Below, one piece after another: positions 52,411 to 63,300 of a stretch of 64,000 nt of DNA. Below the pieces are notes generated by a model, which was not told the DNA's origin, made no database searches, and was given only the letters and a program-made list of their open reading frames with translations. How positions within the stretch are numbered: the first letter of the stretch is position 1; the number at the start of each line of letters is the position of its first letter. The DNA is from a virus. The stretch is from positions 1-64,000 of the IMG/VR virus record IMGVR_UViG_3300027541_000218; one strand, written 5' to 3'. Position numbers and translations under genes: made by a program.

Positions 52411-55400
52411 TTATACCTCGCTTAAATAAATAGTCATTTGTGGACCATTATTTCCTCTAGAATAGTCTATATTATACACAACAAACCTATCTGTATCTTC
52501 TGTAACTAAATCTAAATTTTCATTATTTTTATAATTAATTGTAACAATATCGCCTAGTTGTAACGTAGGAATGGAATATACATTAAGACCAATTACCTTT
52601 TTAGGAATCATGACTTTATTAATAATCCAACCCATTAAAGCATCTGCATCATCTTGAGTTTGTATATATGGGGTATCTAGGCTAAACTCATTTTTTCCAT
52701 AAATAAGTCTGCTTAGTTTAATGTCATCATATTTTGCTTTTTCTACCAAAGGAGAATAGATTAGTGCACTACCACTAAATGGTGGGTCGGACAGGTTGCT
52801 CTTTTTGCTAAAGTATTCATCTACTGTTAATTCATATGTTGTGTCTTGTGTAAAAGCAACACCCTGTATTCTTAAATAGTTACCACTTGTTTCATCCAAA
52901 ACAAGAGCCTTATCTGAAGCATTAAATATTAAGAATTCAGCACCATACGAGTCTGCTTGGAATCCAGATACTGAGTAGCCCTTGATACGATTAAATGTAG
53001 GAGAAAGTTGTGAATATAGTGCTGGATATGCACGATCATATCTAATATCAAAATAGGCACATTCACGCATAATTGTTCCAAACTCATCAAAATACATATT
53101 ATATTTTGGTGGTTGCTCTGAACTAATACCAGTTAAATAGGTACCTTGAATAATGCCATTCATTGCATATTTTCTAAATGATTCATTTGCGTCAATTTGT
53201 TTATCACCAAATACTGCAGACAATGTTTCACCTGTTGTAAATACTGTATTTTGAGAATAGTTTTCAGACAAAGCATATACATGTTCAAACATACAACGAG
53301 ATGATCCACGAATAAACAAAGCCATATTATTATATATTGGAAGCGGATCTGGGTCATCAACAATTTTAATTAACTTATTATTAATATATAAATAAAATCT
53401 ACGAGTCTTACCAATGTCTTGATATTCTACGGATAGATCATATACGGTAGGCTTGTCTTCTCCAGCCATTCTATATTGACCAGTAAAACGACCATCGTCA
53501 ACAATAACATTTGTTATACCGCCCCATAATTTAATTGGAATAGCATTATCATTAGCAGATTCTTTTTTAACTTTATAAAAAACAACATTATTAATGTTTA
53601 CCGCAGCCTGTCCATTTTTATCTAATTTAAGATATGATTCTACATTAGTTTCAGTTAGTGCAACAATCTCAAAATAGTATCCATTATTTGTTTCTGGATT
53701 AAGTAATACCGCTATACCGCCAGATCCTCCACCTATGCTAACATTTTGATTTGGCTGAACATTATTAACTTGATAGTATGCACTAGATCCAATTGGAGTT
53801 TGTCCACGGGTTTCATTATTTTCAATTTTACCAATAATACGAATACGTGTACCAAAATTTTTATAAGCGCCATTTAAGTTTTTATAAACATATGAAACAA
53901 AGTTAAGTGGTGTTTCTGTAGTTTTAAATGACGGTCCATTCATAACTAGAGCAGAAGATTGAACAGTTCCTGTTTGTGTAGATTTTAAGTTATTGATAGC
54001 AGTTTCAGTTAAATAGTTTGCAGACATGAAGTTTTTAATAATACCATTACGAGTTGTTTGACGAGCCAAAGTATTATTTACTCCAGCAGCGCCTACAGTG
54101 GTTGCTGGTCTTGTTACATCTTCATCTAGTGTTGTAGTAAATAAATATTGAGTTTGCATATTGCAGCCACGAACATAAGTATTATCTGCCCAGTAGTCGC
54201 TGATCCCTGCAGTATGAGTAGTTACAGGTGTTCCAAATTGTCCTCTACCATGTTCATATACGGCACCTGGCTGCAATCTTGCTATACCATCAACTGTTTC
54301 ATAAAAAGGCACTGAAAAAATTCTAACAAGACCTGTTGGATATATTTTTCCATTAAACGGAATAGACGCAAAGTATCTTTGATATTCTTGATTGCTGCTA
54401 ATCCAAACATTACCAGTGCCAGTTACGTTAAACTCTGCAGCATCATATTTAATAATTTCACCATTTGAATATAAAAATCCTTGATATCTTGTAAGCCAGT
54501 AAATATTTTCTCCAAGATCTAGCGTATTATTTACAACAACTCCGTTAACTACAGTTGGCAAATCTGCTGAAAGCGTTGCATTTAAAGGCATTGCACCTAA
54601 AACATAGTTACCCTGTTTTGCTGCTACTTCATTAATAGTTTTTGTTGCTTCATCTCCTGCAACTTCCCACAAAAGAACAGGTTTATAAATCCATGTTTTA
54701 TCACGATCAACCATGCTTGCTTCTCTAATACTTCCATATGAACGCTGAATATATCTAGTTGTATAATTAATTTTTCCATCATTATAAACACGCTTGTCTT
54801 CAGACGCAATAGATATAATATTAGGTAGGTTACCAGAGGATTGGTTTTCAATAACGCCTTCATCTGTTTGATTATTATTTCCCAATAGAACAAAATCTGT
54901 TGTTCTAGTATCTGCATCTGGCATTAAATAGTTTTTACTCATTACAATAAAATTATTGTATTCATCAAAAAACATTGCGCTTTGTGTTGATATTGCAAGT
55001 TGATTAAGTATTTCTGCAACATTTTGATCTGGTGCAACAAAGAAATACGGAATGATTGGGTCTGACTCTCCATCTATTCTTCTGAAAGAATAGTTTGTAA
55101 AACCAATATAATCAAGAATAGTACTTATAGCCATGCTTAAAGATGTTTGAGTCATCAATAATCTTGGAGCAGGCATTGATTCGAAAAAGAAATAAAAATC
55201 TCTTAGATTAATAGAGATTGTTCCAGCGGTAACGTCTGCTTGCGGAAAACCTTCTGAATATAAAGTTTTAAGAGGAATAAAATAGTCAAACCCATCAACA
55301 TCAATAATTGTTTCATAAAAATTAAATTTAATATTTTTTCTTGTATATCCTGCAATAATACTATTTGTATTATTAGGATTAAAAGCCTGATCATCATCAA

Positions 55401-56721
55401 AAATATTAATCTGACCCGTAGATGCAAGAAGTTGACCTACTGGTAAAGATGTAATTCCAACATCAGATAAAATTTTAGTAACCTTATAATCAATTACTTT
55501 ATCAGAAATATCTCCGACTAGCCTTGGAGAAATCTCAATTAAATCAAAAGTAGTATCAAACTTATTCATTGTTTCTACTACTACTCTTAATCCTTGAATA
55601 TATGCAAACTCTCTATATTCTGTACCGCCATTAATTTCGTCAGTAAATTGCTCTGGGTTTGTAAAATCAGTAACAAAACTTGTATTATTATCTATTTCTT
55701 CTGAACCTAAAGTCCATCCATATGTTGGAGAAAATGTTTCATAATCACTTCCAGTCCAAATATAAAATGTTCCACGGCTTCCTTCGTTTGCAATTACTAA
55801 ATATGCATAGCCAGTTACAGATGTGTCTGGCAATAAAGTTGATGAAGAAAGTGTTTCTGCAAATATAAAAATATCTCTGTAGGCTTCTGGAACTATAAGT
55901 CCATAGTGAATTTCAACATATCCATCAGTGCCAATAATTGGAGTTCCGTCTGCTCTTGTTGTATTTTCATTAAATGAAATTGCATTAGACCAATTATTAT
56001 TATAAAGATATTGTATCTTCCATCTTGCTGGAGTTGTCTTATTTGCAGTTCCGTATAGCGGATCTGGTATAGACCCAGACGCTGTTGTAAAGGGTCCAAG
56101 ATCTACAGAGCCAACATTAGTTTGCATTTTAACAATAATTCTATTTGTTGGAACTTGATTTTTATATACAACAAAAGGAACTGCATCATCTATATAATTT
56201 AGTCCATTAGATAATTTATTTGATACGCCATATTCAACATTATCTTCTGTTCTATAAGAAGTCCAATATCTAAACTCATCATATCGTGATGGCATATAAT
56301 ATCTTGGTCGTTCTGCTATTGATGCACCAGAATTTGCTAAATATCGTCCGCCAAAATATAAAGGTTTATTAATTCCTGATCTTGGTCTAAATGGTTTTAA
56401 ACAATCTTCTAAAGAATAAATCATCTTCATTTTGTCTTTTTGTAAAGTAAATTGTTGAGGGATGCCAGAATCAGTAAACCCATTATCAATAACTACGTCT
56501 GCATCTGTAGCACCTGTATAATAATTTCCAGCATCTAAATTATCAAATGTATTTGGCAAAGTATAATATGTAGAGCCTGGGGTACTTGGACGATATCTAT
56601 AGTTTCCTACTAAAAAAATATTATCTGGCATATTCATATTCCATTCAGCAAGAACTAGTGACTTTAACTGAACTGTTGCCGATGTTTCTAAATGAGTCTT
56701 TAATGCTTCACTAACAAACAC
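52411..56721 (-). CDS. large minor tail / central tail-tip protein (1436 aa)
   Basis: GTG start 56721 behind GAAGAGGTC. The N-terminus MFVSEALKTHLETSATVQLK matches the large minor tail proteins of actinophages. Beta-rich throughout, with a hub-like region FDLIEISPRLVGDISDKVID (near 390) and PVGQLLASTGQINIFDDD. A carbohydrate-binding/concanavalin-like section lies near 1080-1180 (RRFYLYINNKLIKIVDDPDP). It probably forms the tail tip and contacts the host surface. It is transcribed just after the tape measure and the 56723 gene. Confidence 0.75.
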   Translation of the reverse strand: MFVSEALKTHLETSATVQLKSLVLAEWNMNMPDNIFLVGNYRYRPSTPGSTYYTLPNTFDNLDAGNYYTGATDADVVIDNGFTDSGIPQQFTLQKDKMKMIYSLEDCLKPFRPRSGINKPLYFGGRYLANSGASIAERPRYYMPSRYDEFRYWTSYRTEDNVEYGVSNKLSNGLNYIDDAVPFVVYKNQVPTNRIIVKMQTNVGSVDLGPFTTASGSIPDPLYGTANKTTPARWKIQYLYNNNWSNAISFNENTTRADGTPIIGTDGYVEIHYGLIVPEAYRDIFIFAETLSSSTLLPDTSVTGYAYLVIANEGSRGTFYIWTGSDYETFSPTYGWTLGSEEIDNNTSFVTDFTNPEQFTDEINGGTEYREFAYIQGLRVVVETMNKFDTTFDLIEISPRLVGDISDKVIDYKVTKILSDVGITSLPVGQLLASTGQINIFDDDQAFNPNNTNSIIAGYTRKNIKFNFYETIIDVDGFDYFIPLKTLYSEGFPQADVTAGTISINLRDFYFFFESMPAPRLLMTQTSLSMAISTILDYIGFTNYSFRRIDGESDPIIPYFFVAPDQNVAEILNQLAISTQSAMFFDEYNNFIVMSKNYLMPDADTRTTDFVLLGNNNQTDEGVIENQSSGNLPNIISIASEDKRVYNDGKINYTTRYIQRSYGSIREASMVDRDKTWIYKPVLLWEVAGDEATKTINEVAAKQGNYVLGAMPLNATLSADLPTVVNGVVVNNTLDLGENIYWLTRYQGFLYSNGEIIKYDAAEFNVTGTGNVWISSNQEYQRYFASIPFNGKIYPTGLVRIFSVPFYETVDGIARLQPGAVYEHGRGQFGTPVTTHTAGISDYWADNTYVRGCNMQTQYLFTTTLDEDVTRPATTVGAAGVNNTLARQTTRNGIIKNFMSANYLTETAINNLKSTQTGTVQSSALVMNGPSFKTTETPLNFVSYVYKNLNGAYKNFGTRIRIIGKIENNETRGQTPIGSSAYYQVNNVQPNQNVSIGGGSGGIAVLLNPETNNGYYFEIVALTETNVESYLKLDKNGQAAVNINNVVFYKVKKESANDNAIPIKLWGGITNVIVDDGRFTGQYRMAGEDKPTVYDLSVEYQDIGKTRRFYLYINNKLIKIVDDPDPLPIYNNMALFIRGSSRCMFEHVYALSENYSQNTVFTTGETLSAVFGDKQIDANESFRKYAMNGIIQGTYLTGISSEQPPKYNMYFDEFGTIMRECAYFDIRYDRAYPALYSQLSPTFNRIKGYSVSGFQADSYGAEFLIFNASDKALVLDETSGNYLRIQGVAFTQDTTYELTVDEYFSKKSNLSDPPFSGSALIYSPLVEKAKYDDIKLSRLIYGKNEFSLDTPYIQTQDDADALMGWIINKVMIPKKVIGLNVYSIPTLQLGDIVTINYKNNENLDLVTEDTDRFVVYNIDYSRGNNGPQMTIYLSEV

Positions 56722-56722
56722 T

Positions 56723-57361
56723 TTAGACCTCTTCCAGGCTTACCGATATATTCCAAAGGTCAAAATTATTGCCACCACGTTTTACAACAGAATAATTAAA
56801 GTCAGCAAAGTAAACTTCAACAATTTGGTTATACTGTGCTAGATGACCAAATGCAGCATTATCTGTACCAAAATTAGAATATTTGTCATATGCTAAATAC
56901 ATCCAAAATGGACCTGTATGATTTTGATACCAATCTAAAATTTCTACACCTCCAGCACCACCGTCTGCTGTAAACTCTTGTGTATTATTTTGATATGGAG
57001 AAATTCCAGTATCTGGATCAAATTCTGCATTTTGATAAAATGCTCTTGATGGAAGTAAATTCCAAGACCAAGTAAAAATTAACTTGTCAGCAATGTGGTA
57101 CGATCTCATTCTTCCATTAATTGTTCTTTGACGCTGTTCTATTCTCTGTGGTGTAATAGAAATATCTCCACGATTATGGTCAGACAGAATTAAAAATTGA
57201 TCAATTAAACTGGAATCAGTTCCTTCAGGAACATCTGCTCCAACTTCATAACCATTAGGAACATATAGCCCATTGCTCAGTGTTCCAGCATTATCGGACC
57301 ATAAGACTGCTTGAGGACGCTGATATCTTTTTCTACCAGTTATATAACCAGACGTAGCCAT
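56723..57361 (-). CDS. minor tail protein, distal-tail-like (212 aa)
   Basis: ATG overlaps the tape-measure stop. RRGDISITPQRIEQRQRTI-type and FTWSWNLLPSRAFYQNAEFD segments, plus the end KRGGNNFDLWNISVSLEEV, are typical of the protein between tape measure and tip in actinophages. It corresponds positionally to the distal tail (Dit) protein. No enzymatic motif. Confidence 0.7.
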   Translation of the reverse strand: MATSGYITGRKRYQRPQAVLWSDNAGTLSNGLYVPNGYEVGADVPEGTDSSLIDQFLILSDHNRGDISITPQRIEQRQRTINGRMRSYHIADKLIFTWSWNLLPSRAFYQNAEFDPDTGISPYQNNTQEFTADGGAGGVEILDWYQNHTGPFWMYLAYDKYSNFGTDNAAFGHLAQYNQIVEVYFADFNYSVVKRGGNNFDLWNISVSLEEV

Positions 57362-60300
57362 TATGCTCTCTGACTCCTAATTCTTTGTGAATCAATATAT
57401 TTAATTTCATTTATTACTGCTCTTGCAATTCCATTTGGATTAGAGTTTGTACCGCCAACTGTAATACCAACATTATAATTATACACTGTGCTTGAGTTAT
57501 CTGATACAGGGGCAACTACTGTGGCGGTAGGCATAGAAGAAATATTTACAGGATTAGAAACTGCATAAACTGGCTGATTCATTTTATCCTTAATCATTGA
57601 TGGATAAACAGCATCATTAATTGACCTTAAAAATGGACGAAAAGCCTTTGCACTATTTTTATTAACTACAAATTCTCCAGGAGTAAGCATTGCTGGGACT
57701 GTATCTGAACCTTTTGCTACAAAACCTCCATTAGGGAAATATCTAGGAACCATTCCACCAGAACTTAAATATCCTAGTATTTGCTTTCTAGCAGCAACTA
57801 CCTGTGTAGAACTTAATTGAGTACCAGGTATTTTTGGATTTGCATCAACAGTTTGTTTTGCTGCTAAATCTTTCATTGCTTGAACCGCAATTGCTTCAGA
57901 TCCTCCAGAACCCATTACGTTGCCTTTTGCTGCTTGCGTTGATGCCTTACTTGCTGCTGTATTTATAATAGATTGTTGCTGTGTACTGAATGAACCAGTT
58001 ACGTTTCCACCACCGCCACCACCTCCGCCTCCTCCGCCCCCTGTAGAAGCAAGAGCAGCGGCAAGTTGCATAGCAGCCTGAATAGCAGCCTGAATCTTAG
58101 AAATAATAGTATCAATTTTTCCAGCAGTACCAACTAATAAATCATTTGTCATTGTAATCACATCATTAAATTCACCCTGTTTAATTTTTTCTAAATCAAG
58201 GGCACGTTGTGCATCTGACCAAGCCTCACGCTGAACTCTAATCTTTTCCATTTCAGCAGCCTTCTGGTCGTTAATTTTTTGAAGATTAGCCTCATGTACA
58301 AGTTTTTGTTGTTCAAGATTATAAATTTGATTATTTTGAATATTATATATTAAATCTTCTGTATTTCTAATACTCAAAAGTCTTGCTTCACGCTGCTCTT
58401 CAAGAGCATAAATTTGATCTTCTTTAATGCGTATTTCTTCCTGCTTTAATGCCCTGGCTTGCTCTAATTGATAAATTTGATCTTGCTTAATAAGCATTCT
58501 TGCTTGTACCGCTTCACGCTGCTCTTCTAGGGCAAAAACTTGTTGACTAATCTGGAACTGTCTTGCTTCTACTTGTTCTCTTGTCAGACCACCTGCTGTA
58601 CGTAATCCGCCTAGTTCTGCTTGACGTGCTGCATCTAATACTCCACTAGCACGTTGTGAAGCAGCCTCTGCTGACTGTGCCCTCATTTCTTGTGCAGCCT
58701 GTGCTGCTGCAGAAATATCACCTTGTGTTAAAGCATCTGCAAGACCAATTTGTTGTTTTTGTTGTGCAATAATTTGCTGATTAATTTCAGATACTTTATT
58801 AAGTGCCTCAGCCTGAGCATCATACTTTTGATTAATTCCTTCAGCAACCTTATCCATCAAGGTCATTTCATTAGCAAGATCTGAAGACTCTTCTTGAAGT
58901 GCTGCTATAGGACGTTCAAAATCAACTTCAATTCCACGCTGTAGGTCATCAATTGTCTTTTGAATATCTTCAATTGGACGAGTAAATTGCATTTCAATTT
59001 CTCTTGCAGCATCATTAACTTCTTCTTGCAATGCTTCAATTGGTCTTGTTAGTTCTAACTCAATTGATCTTTGTGCTAAATCAATGCTACGTTGATATCC
59101 ATCAATTTCTTTTTGTGCTGCTTGAATTGAACGCTCAATACCATTAATTGCTGTTTCTTCAACACGAATAGCATCTTCATATCTATCATTAATTTCTTCT
59201 TCAAGAATACTAAAATACTGTTCAGCCTTGTTTTGAAGATTATCAAAGAAATCACGTCTGCCTTCAGGGGTAGCCATTTGAATTTGAATCTTAATAGCCT
59301 TTTCTTGTCTAAATGAATCAAGAAGTTTCTTTACCTTTTCAGCATCTACCTTACCATCTTTAAGACCTTCTGTTAAGTATGTCATTAAGTCAGGATTGTC
59401 TAGGATAGTATTAATATCTTCTATTTTTGCACCCATGGCTGTTAATTGTGGTATTGCTTTTGCAAAACTTTCATTTAGTTTATTTTCAGTATTGATCTTT
59501 GTAAAGAACTCTGTAATGGCTGCAGCCTTAGATTTCTTTTCAATCTGCTCCATAAGTTTTGTAAGTTTTTCTAGGTTCTCTGGTTTAATATTTCCAGTAG
59601 CAATTCCAAGCGCAACAGTTGAATCGCTTGCATACTTTAGTGCTGTGGCTGCATCAAATCCTGCTTTTTTAAGAATATTAAATGCTTTTGCTTGTGCCCA
59701 AAGTTCTTCGTTTTGTCCTTGTAGTGCTTCAAGAGCCTTTTGGAATGGAGATTTTTCACCAGTGCCAGTGCCCTGTCCTTCTTTGTTTTTCTTTTCTGCT
59801 TCTGTTACTTTATTAACTGATTCAAAATATTTATCATATAATTTAGTTAATTGTAAAATACCTCTAGATCTAGTTTTAGAATCATTAGAAGATAAAGCCT
59901 TTAATATTCCACTTTCTTTATCTAATAAACCAGCGCTAATGAGTGCTAGAGCCATCATCTGTTGTTTAGCAGAATAAAGATTCTTTAAAAATGCTCCTGC
60001 ATCAACATTTAACTCTTTAAAGACTTTAGTCAAAATAAGTTGTCTTTGTGCTGCATCAAGACTATAAATTCTTTGATTTACTGAACTTAACATATTTTGA
60101 TACTGTTCTCCAGTAATAATTCCAGATTCAAACATAGTTGCTGCAGACTTGCTTGTAGTTGCTATAAATGATGATAGGTTTGCCGTTTGTCTTTCTAATT
60201 CTTTTGTAGGAACTAGTTTTTCTACTAATTCTATGCCACCTGATGCAGATGGGGCATATGTAAATACTTTATCAAATCCCTTTTTATATTTATCCTGAAA

Positions 60301-63300
60301 TACTTTTAGGTTGGCATCTAAAGCAGTGCCCATTTCCTTAAGTCCAGCCTCATCAAACTTAAGAGATTTAACATCAATCTTTATATCAGTTTGACCAGAC
60401 TCTTCACGTAGAGCATCGATAATTGTTTGAACTTGTTCTTTTGCAAATCCCCTAGACTGTAAATCTATAGCAAGAGACTGAAATGCAAGTTTTGCTTCTT
60501 CATTGCTTGCAGTTCTAAATGATTCAATTTGAGTTTTAAACTCTTTTTGGAATCCTTCATCCTGTCTTAATCTATCACGCTCAGATCTAGTTTGTGCTCC
60601 TACAACTTCACGATTACGTAAATCTGCACGAGATTCAAAGGCAGACCTTCCAGCAACTACTCCAAAGAAATCTCCAAGAGTTTTTGCCTGTTCTGCAGTA
60701 ACACGCATAGCCTCAGAAAGACCATATGTTGCTAATCTTTCCTTTTCTTTTTCAGCATTAAGTTTCTTTACAATAGCATATAAACCAGTAACTACTGTAA
60801 TTCCTATACCTATTGGACCTAAGAATCTTGCAATAATACCGCCAAATCTTAATAGGTTAGGAATAATTTTTTTAAGTCCACCAGCAAATAATCCTGGAAC
60901 CATACTAAACTTCTTTGTACTAATATTTTGAACAAGAAGACCTGCTGTTGCTGCTCTAGTAGCAGCCAATTCTAATATTTTTTGCTGTGTTAGTAGTTGG
61001 GTTACAGACATTAATGCAAATAGTAGACCAGAGTATTTAAATACTGCTTGAGATAATTCTCCAAGTTTACCGCCAGCCATTGATCCAGCACCTGCAAGAC
61101 TTGTTAGAGCAAATGTTCCAGTCATAAGAACTCTATTCATTGAGTCCATACGCTGTTGCATTGTTTTACGTGCTGCTATTTCCCCTTCAATTGCCTTCTT
61201 TGTTTCTTGATTAATAGCAGAACCTTGCGTTACGTTAGATATTGGGGCACTTGGTGTAACTGGTACACGAAGTGGTTTGCCTCCTGGACCCAAGAGACCA
61301 GTGTCTCTCATTTGTGTAACTGCACCCTGTGTAACTGCTCCTGCAGCCATTGCAACATCGTCAGCCTGATTCATCATTCCAACAGAAAGACCACGAGCAA
61401 TATCTTCTCCAATTGGAATAGTTCTCTTAGATGGAGATTGTGTTTGTGCAGCCTGCGCTGTTGCCATTACTGTTTGATTTACAATATCTTGCGCTGCTGC
61501 TGTAACTGGAGCAAATGACTGCTGACCTCTAAATCTTGCCTGTGTAAGCGTTTGTCTAGCAGTTTGTCTTTGCTGTTCTGTTCTATATCCAACACCAGCC
61601 TGTTGTGCAGGATTTTGCATTAAATAATCTGTAGCAGCAATGGCTCCCTTTGCCTGTGGAATAAATGATGTAGATAGTTTTGCCATTGAGTCTGTTGATG
61701 AAAGCATACGCTCAAGGACTTGTTTTTGAACCATTAATTCTTGTTCAGTTAAAGCGATATTATTAGTAATTTTTTCTCTAATAGATTTAACAATTGTTTC
61801 ATCAGCATTTATCTCTTCAAGATTTTTTAAATATTCATTGCGAGTAGATGTTGAAGAATCTAGAATATTGCTTACTTGATTTAAAGTTGATGATTGTGCA
61901 ATCCAAGCATTTGGATCCCATGCTTCATCAAACATTTTATCAATATTATCTTGCATTTCAATAACATGTGCTCTATGAACTTCTCCAGACTGAGCAATAG
62001 CATTTAAAACATTTTGTGTTTTCTTATCTGTTTTTGTTAAATCTATACCAAGTTCTGTATAGTATTCACGAATTGCTTCTTGTGCTACACGGCTAGATTC
62101 TTTTGCTCTAACTAATTCTTCTTCTAGAGCAGCATTTCCTGCTACTTGCTGCTCCATTGTGCCAACATTAGTTTGTCCAGCACTAAACTTTCTTTCTCCT
62201 CTGCCAGCAGCAAGAAATACTTCTTTTGGAATAACAGATCCAGTTAATTCTTTTGTAACAAGGTCTAGTTCTCTGGTAAATGATCCAATACTAATCTTAG
62301 TATCATTTGCCATTCTTGATAAAGTTTCTTGAACAATTTCTAATGCATTTTCAATACCCATACCCTCTGCAAGCATTGCATCAATAAGTTTTTGTGCTTT
62401 AGCAGCAGTATCTCGTCTAGCAAAGTCTAATCCTGTTGAACTTCCACCAACACTAACAGTACCTGCCATAAATCCTGGAATATTTCCAGCAATCATTCCT
62501 TGAATTAGTGGTGCATATTGTTTTGCTCTATCTTTTGGAATAATTGCTTCTCCAGGAGTAAGCATTGCGGGAACTGTATCCCTATTGCCACTTCCAGGAA
62601 CTACTGTTATACCATTATTATATTTCCTTGGTGGTATCATCATTCCAGGATTTTGCATTGCAAACTGTGCCCCAGCATTTGCAGCAGCACGATAAGCCTG
62701 GATTAATTGATTAATTGCTCCAACTTCAGCGGTAAATGTTTGTGTTAGTCTTGCGTGTGACTGATCAAGGGAGTGTGAAGCAGCAGCAGCGTTAACCTGC
62801 TCCATTGTCAAATAATCTGTTTGTTCTCCAAGTATTTGTGTTTGACCAGTTAATCTTAAATATCCATTACGAAGAATCATTGCACCCTTGACAATGTTTG
62901 CAAGTCCGTTTGCAAGCAAACCAAATGTCATAAGTGCAACTGGACCAATAGCACCAATAGCAACTGTTAGTACTACAATTGCTTTCTTTACTCCAGATGA
63001 AAGGTTGTTAAACTTCTCTAATATGCCACCAATAAATTCTACAATTGGTGTGACTGCTTCTAAAAATGTTTGACCAACTGGAATCAAAGACATTTTTAAG
63101 TCTTCTACAGACTTACGGAATTTATTCATAGCAGAGTCAGCAGTCATTCCTAATTCTGACTCAGATAGTGCAGCAAGATCTTCAATTGATGTACCTGCTA
63201 AATCAAGTACACGAGCAGCCTGACCAGTCTGATTTGTAACATTATCAAACAAAGTAGATAGACGAGCAAACTGGAATTTACCAAATAACTGTTCAATAGC

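Noticed and set aside
61156-62706. Plus-strand Cys/Trp-rich frames opposite the tape measure
   Set aside because: Antisense shadows of the coiled-coil coding sequence without ribosome binding sites.
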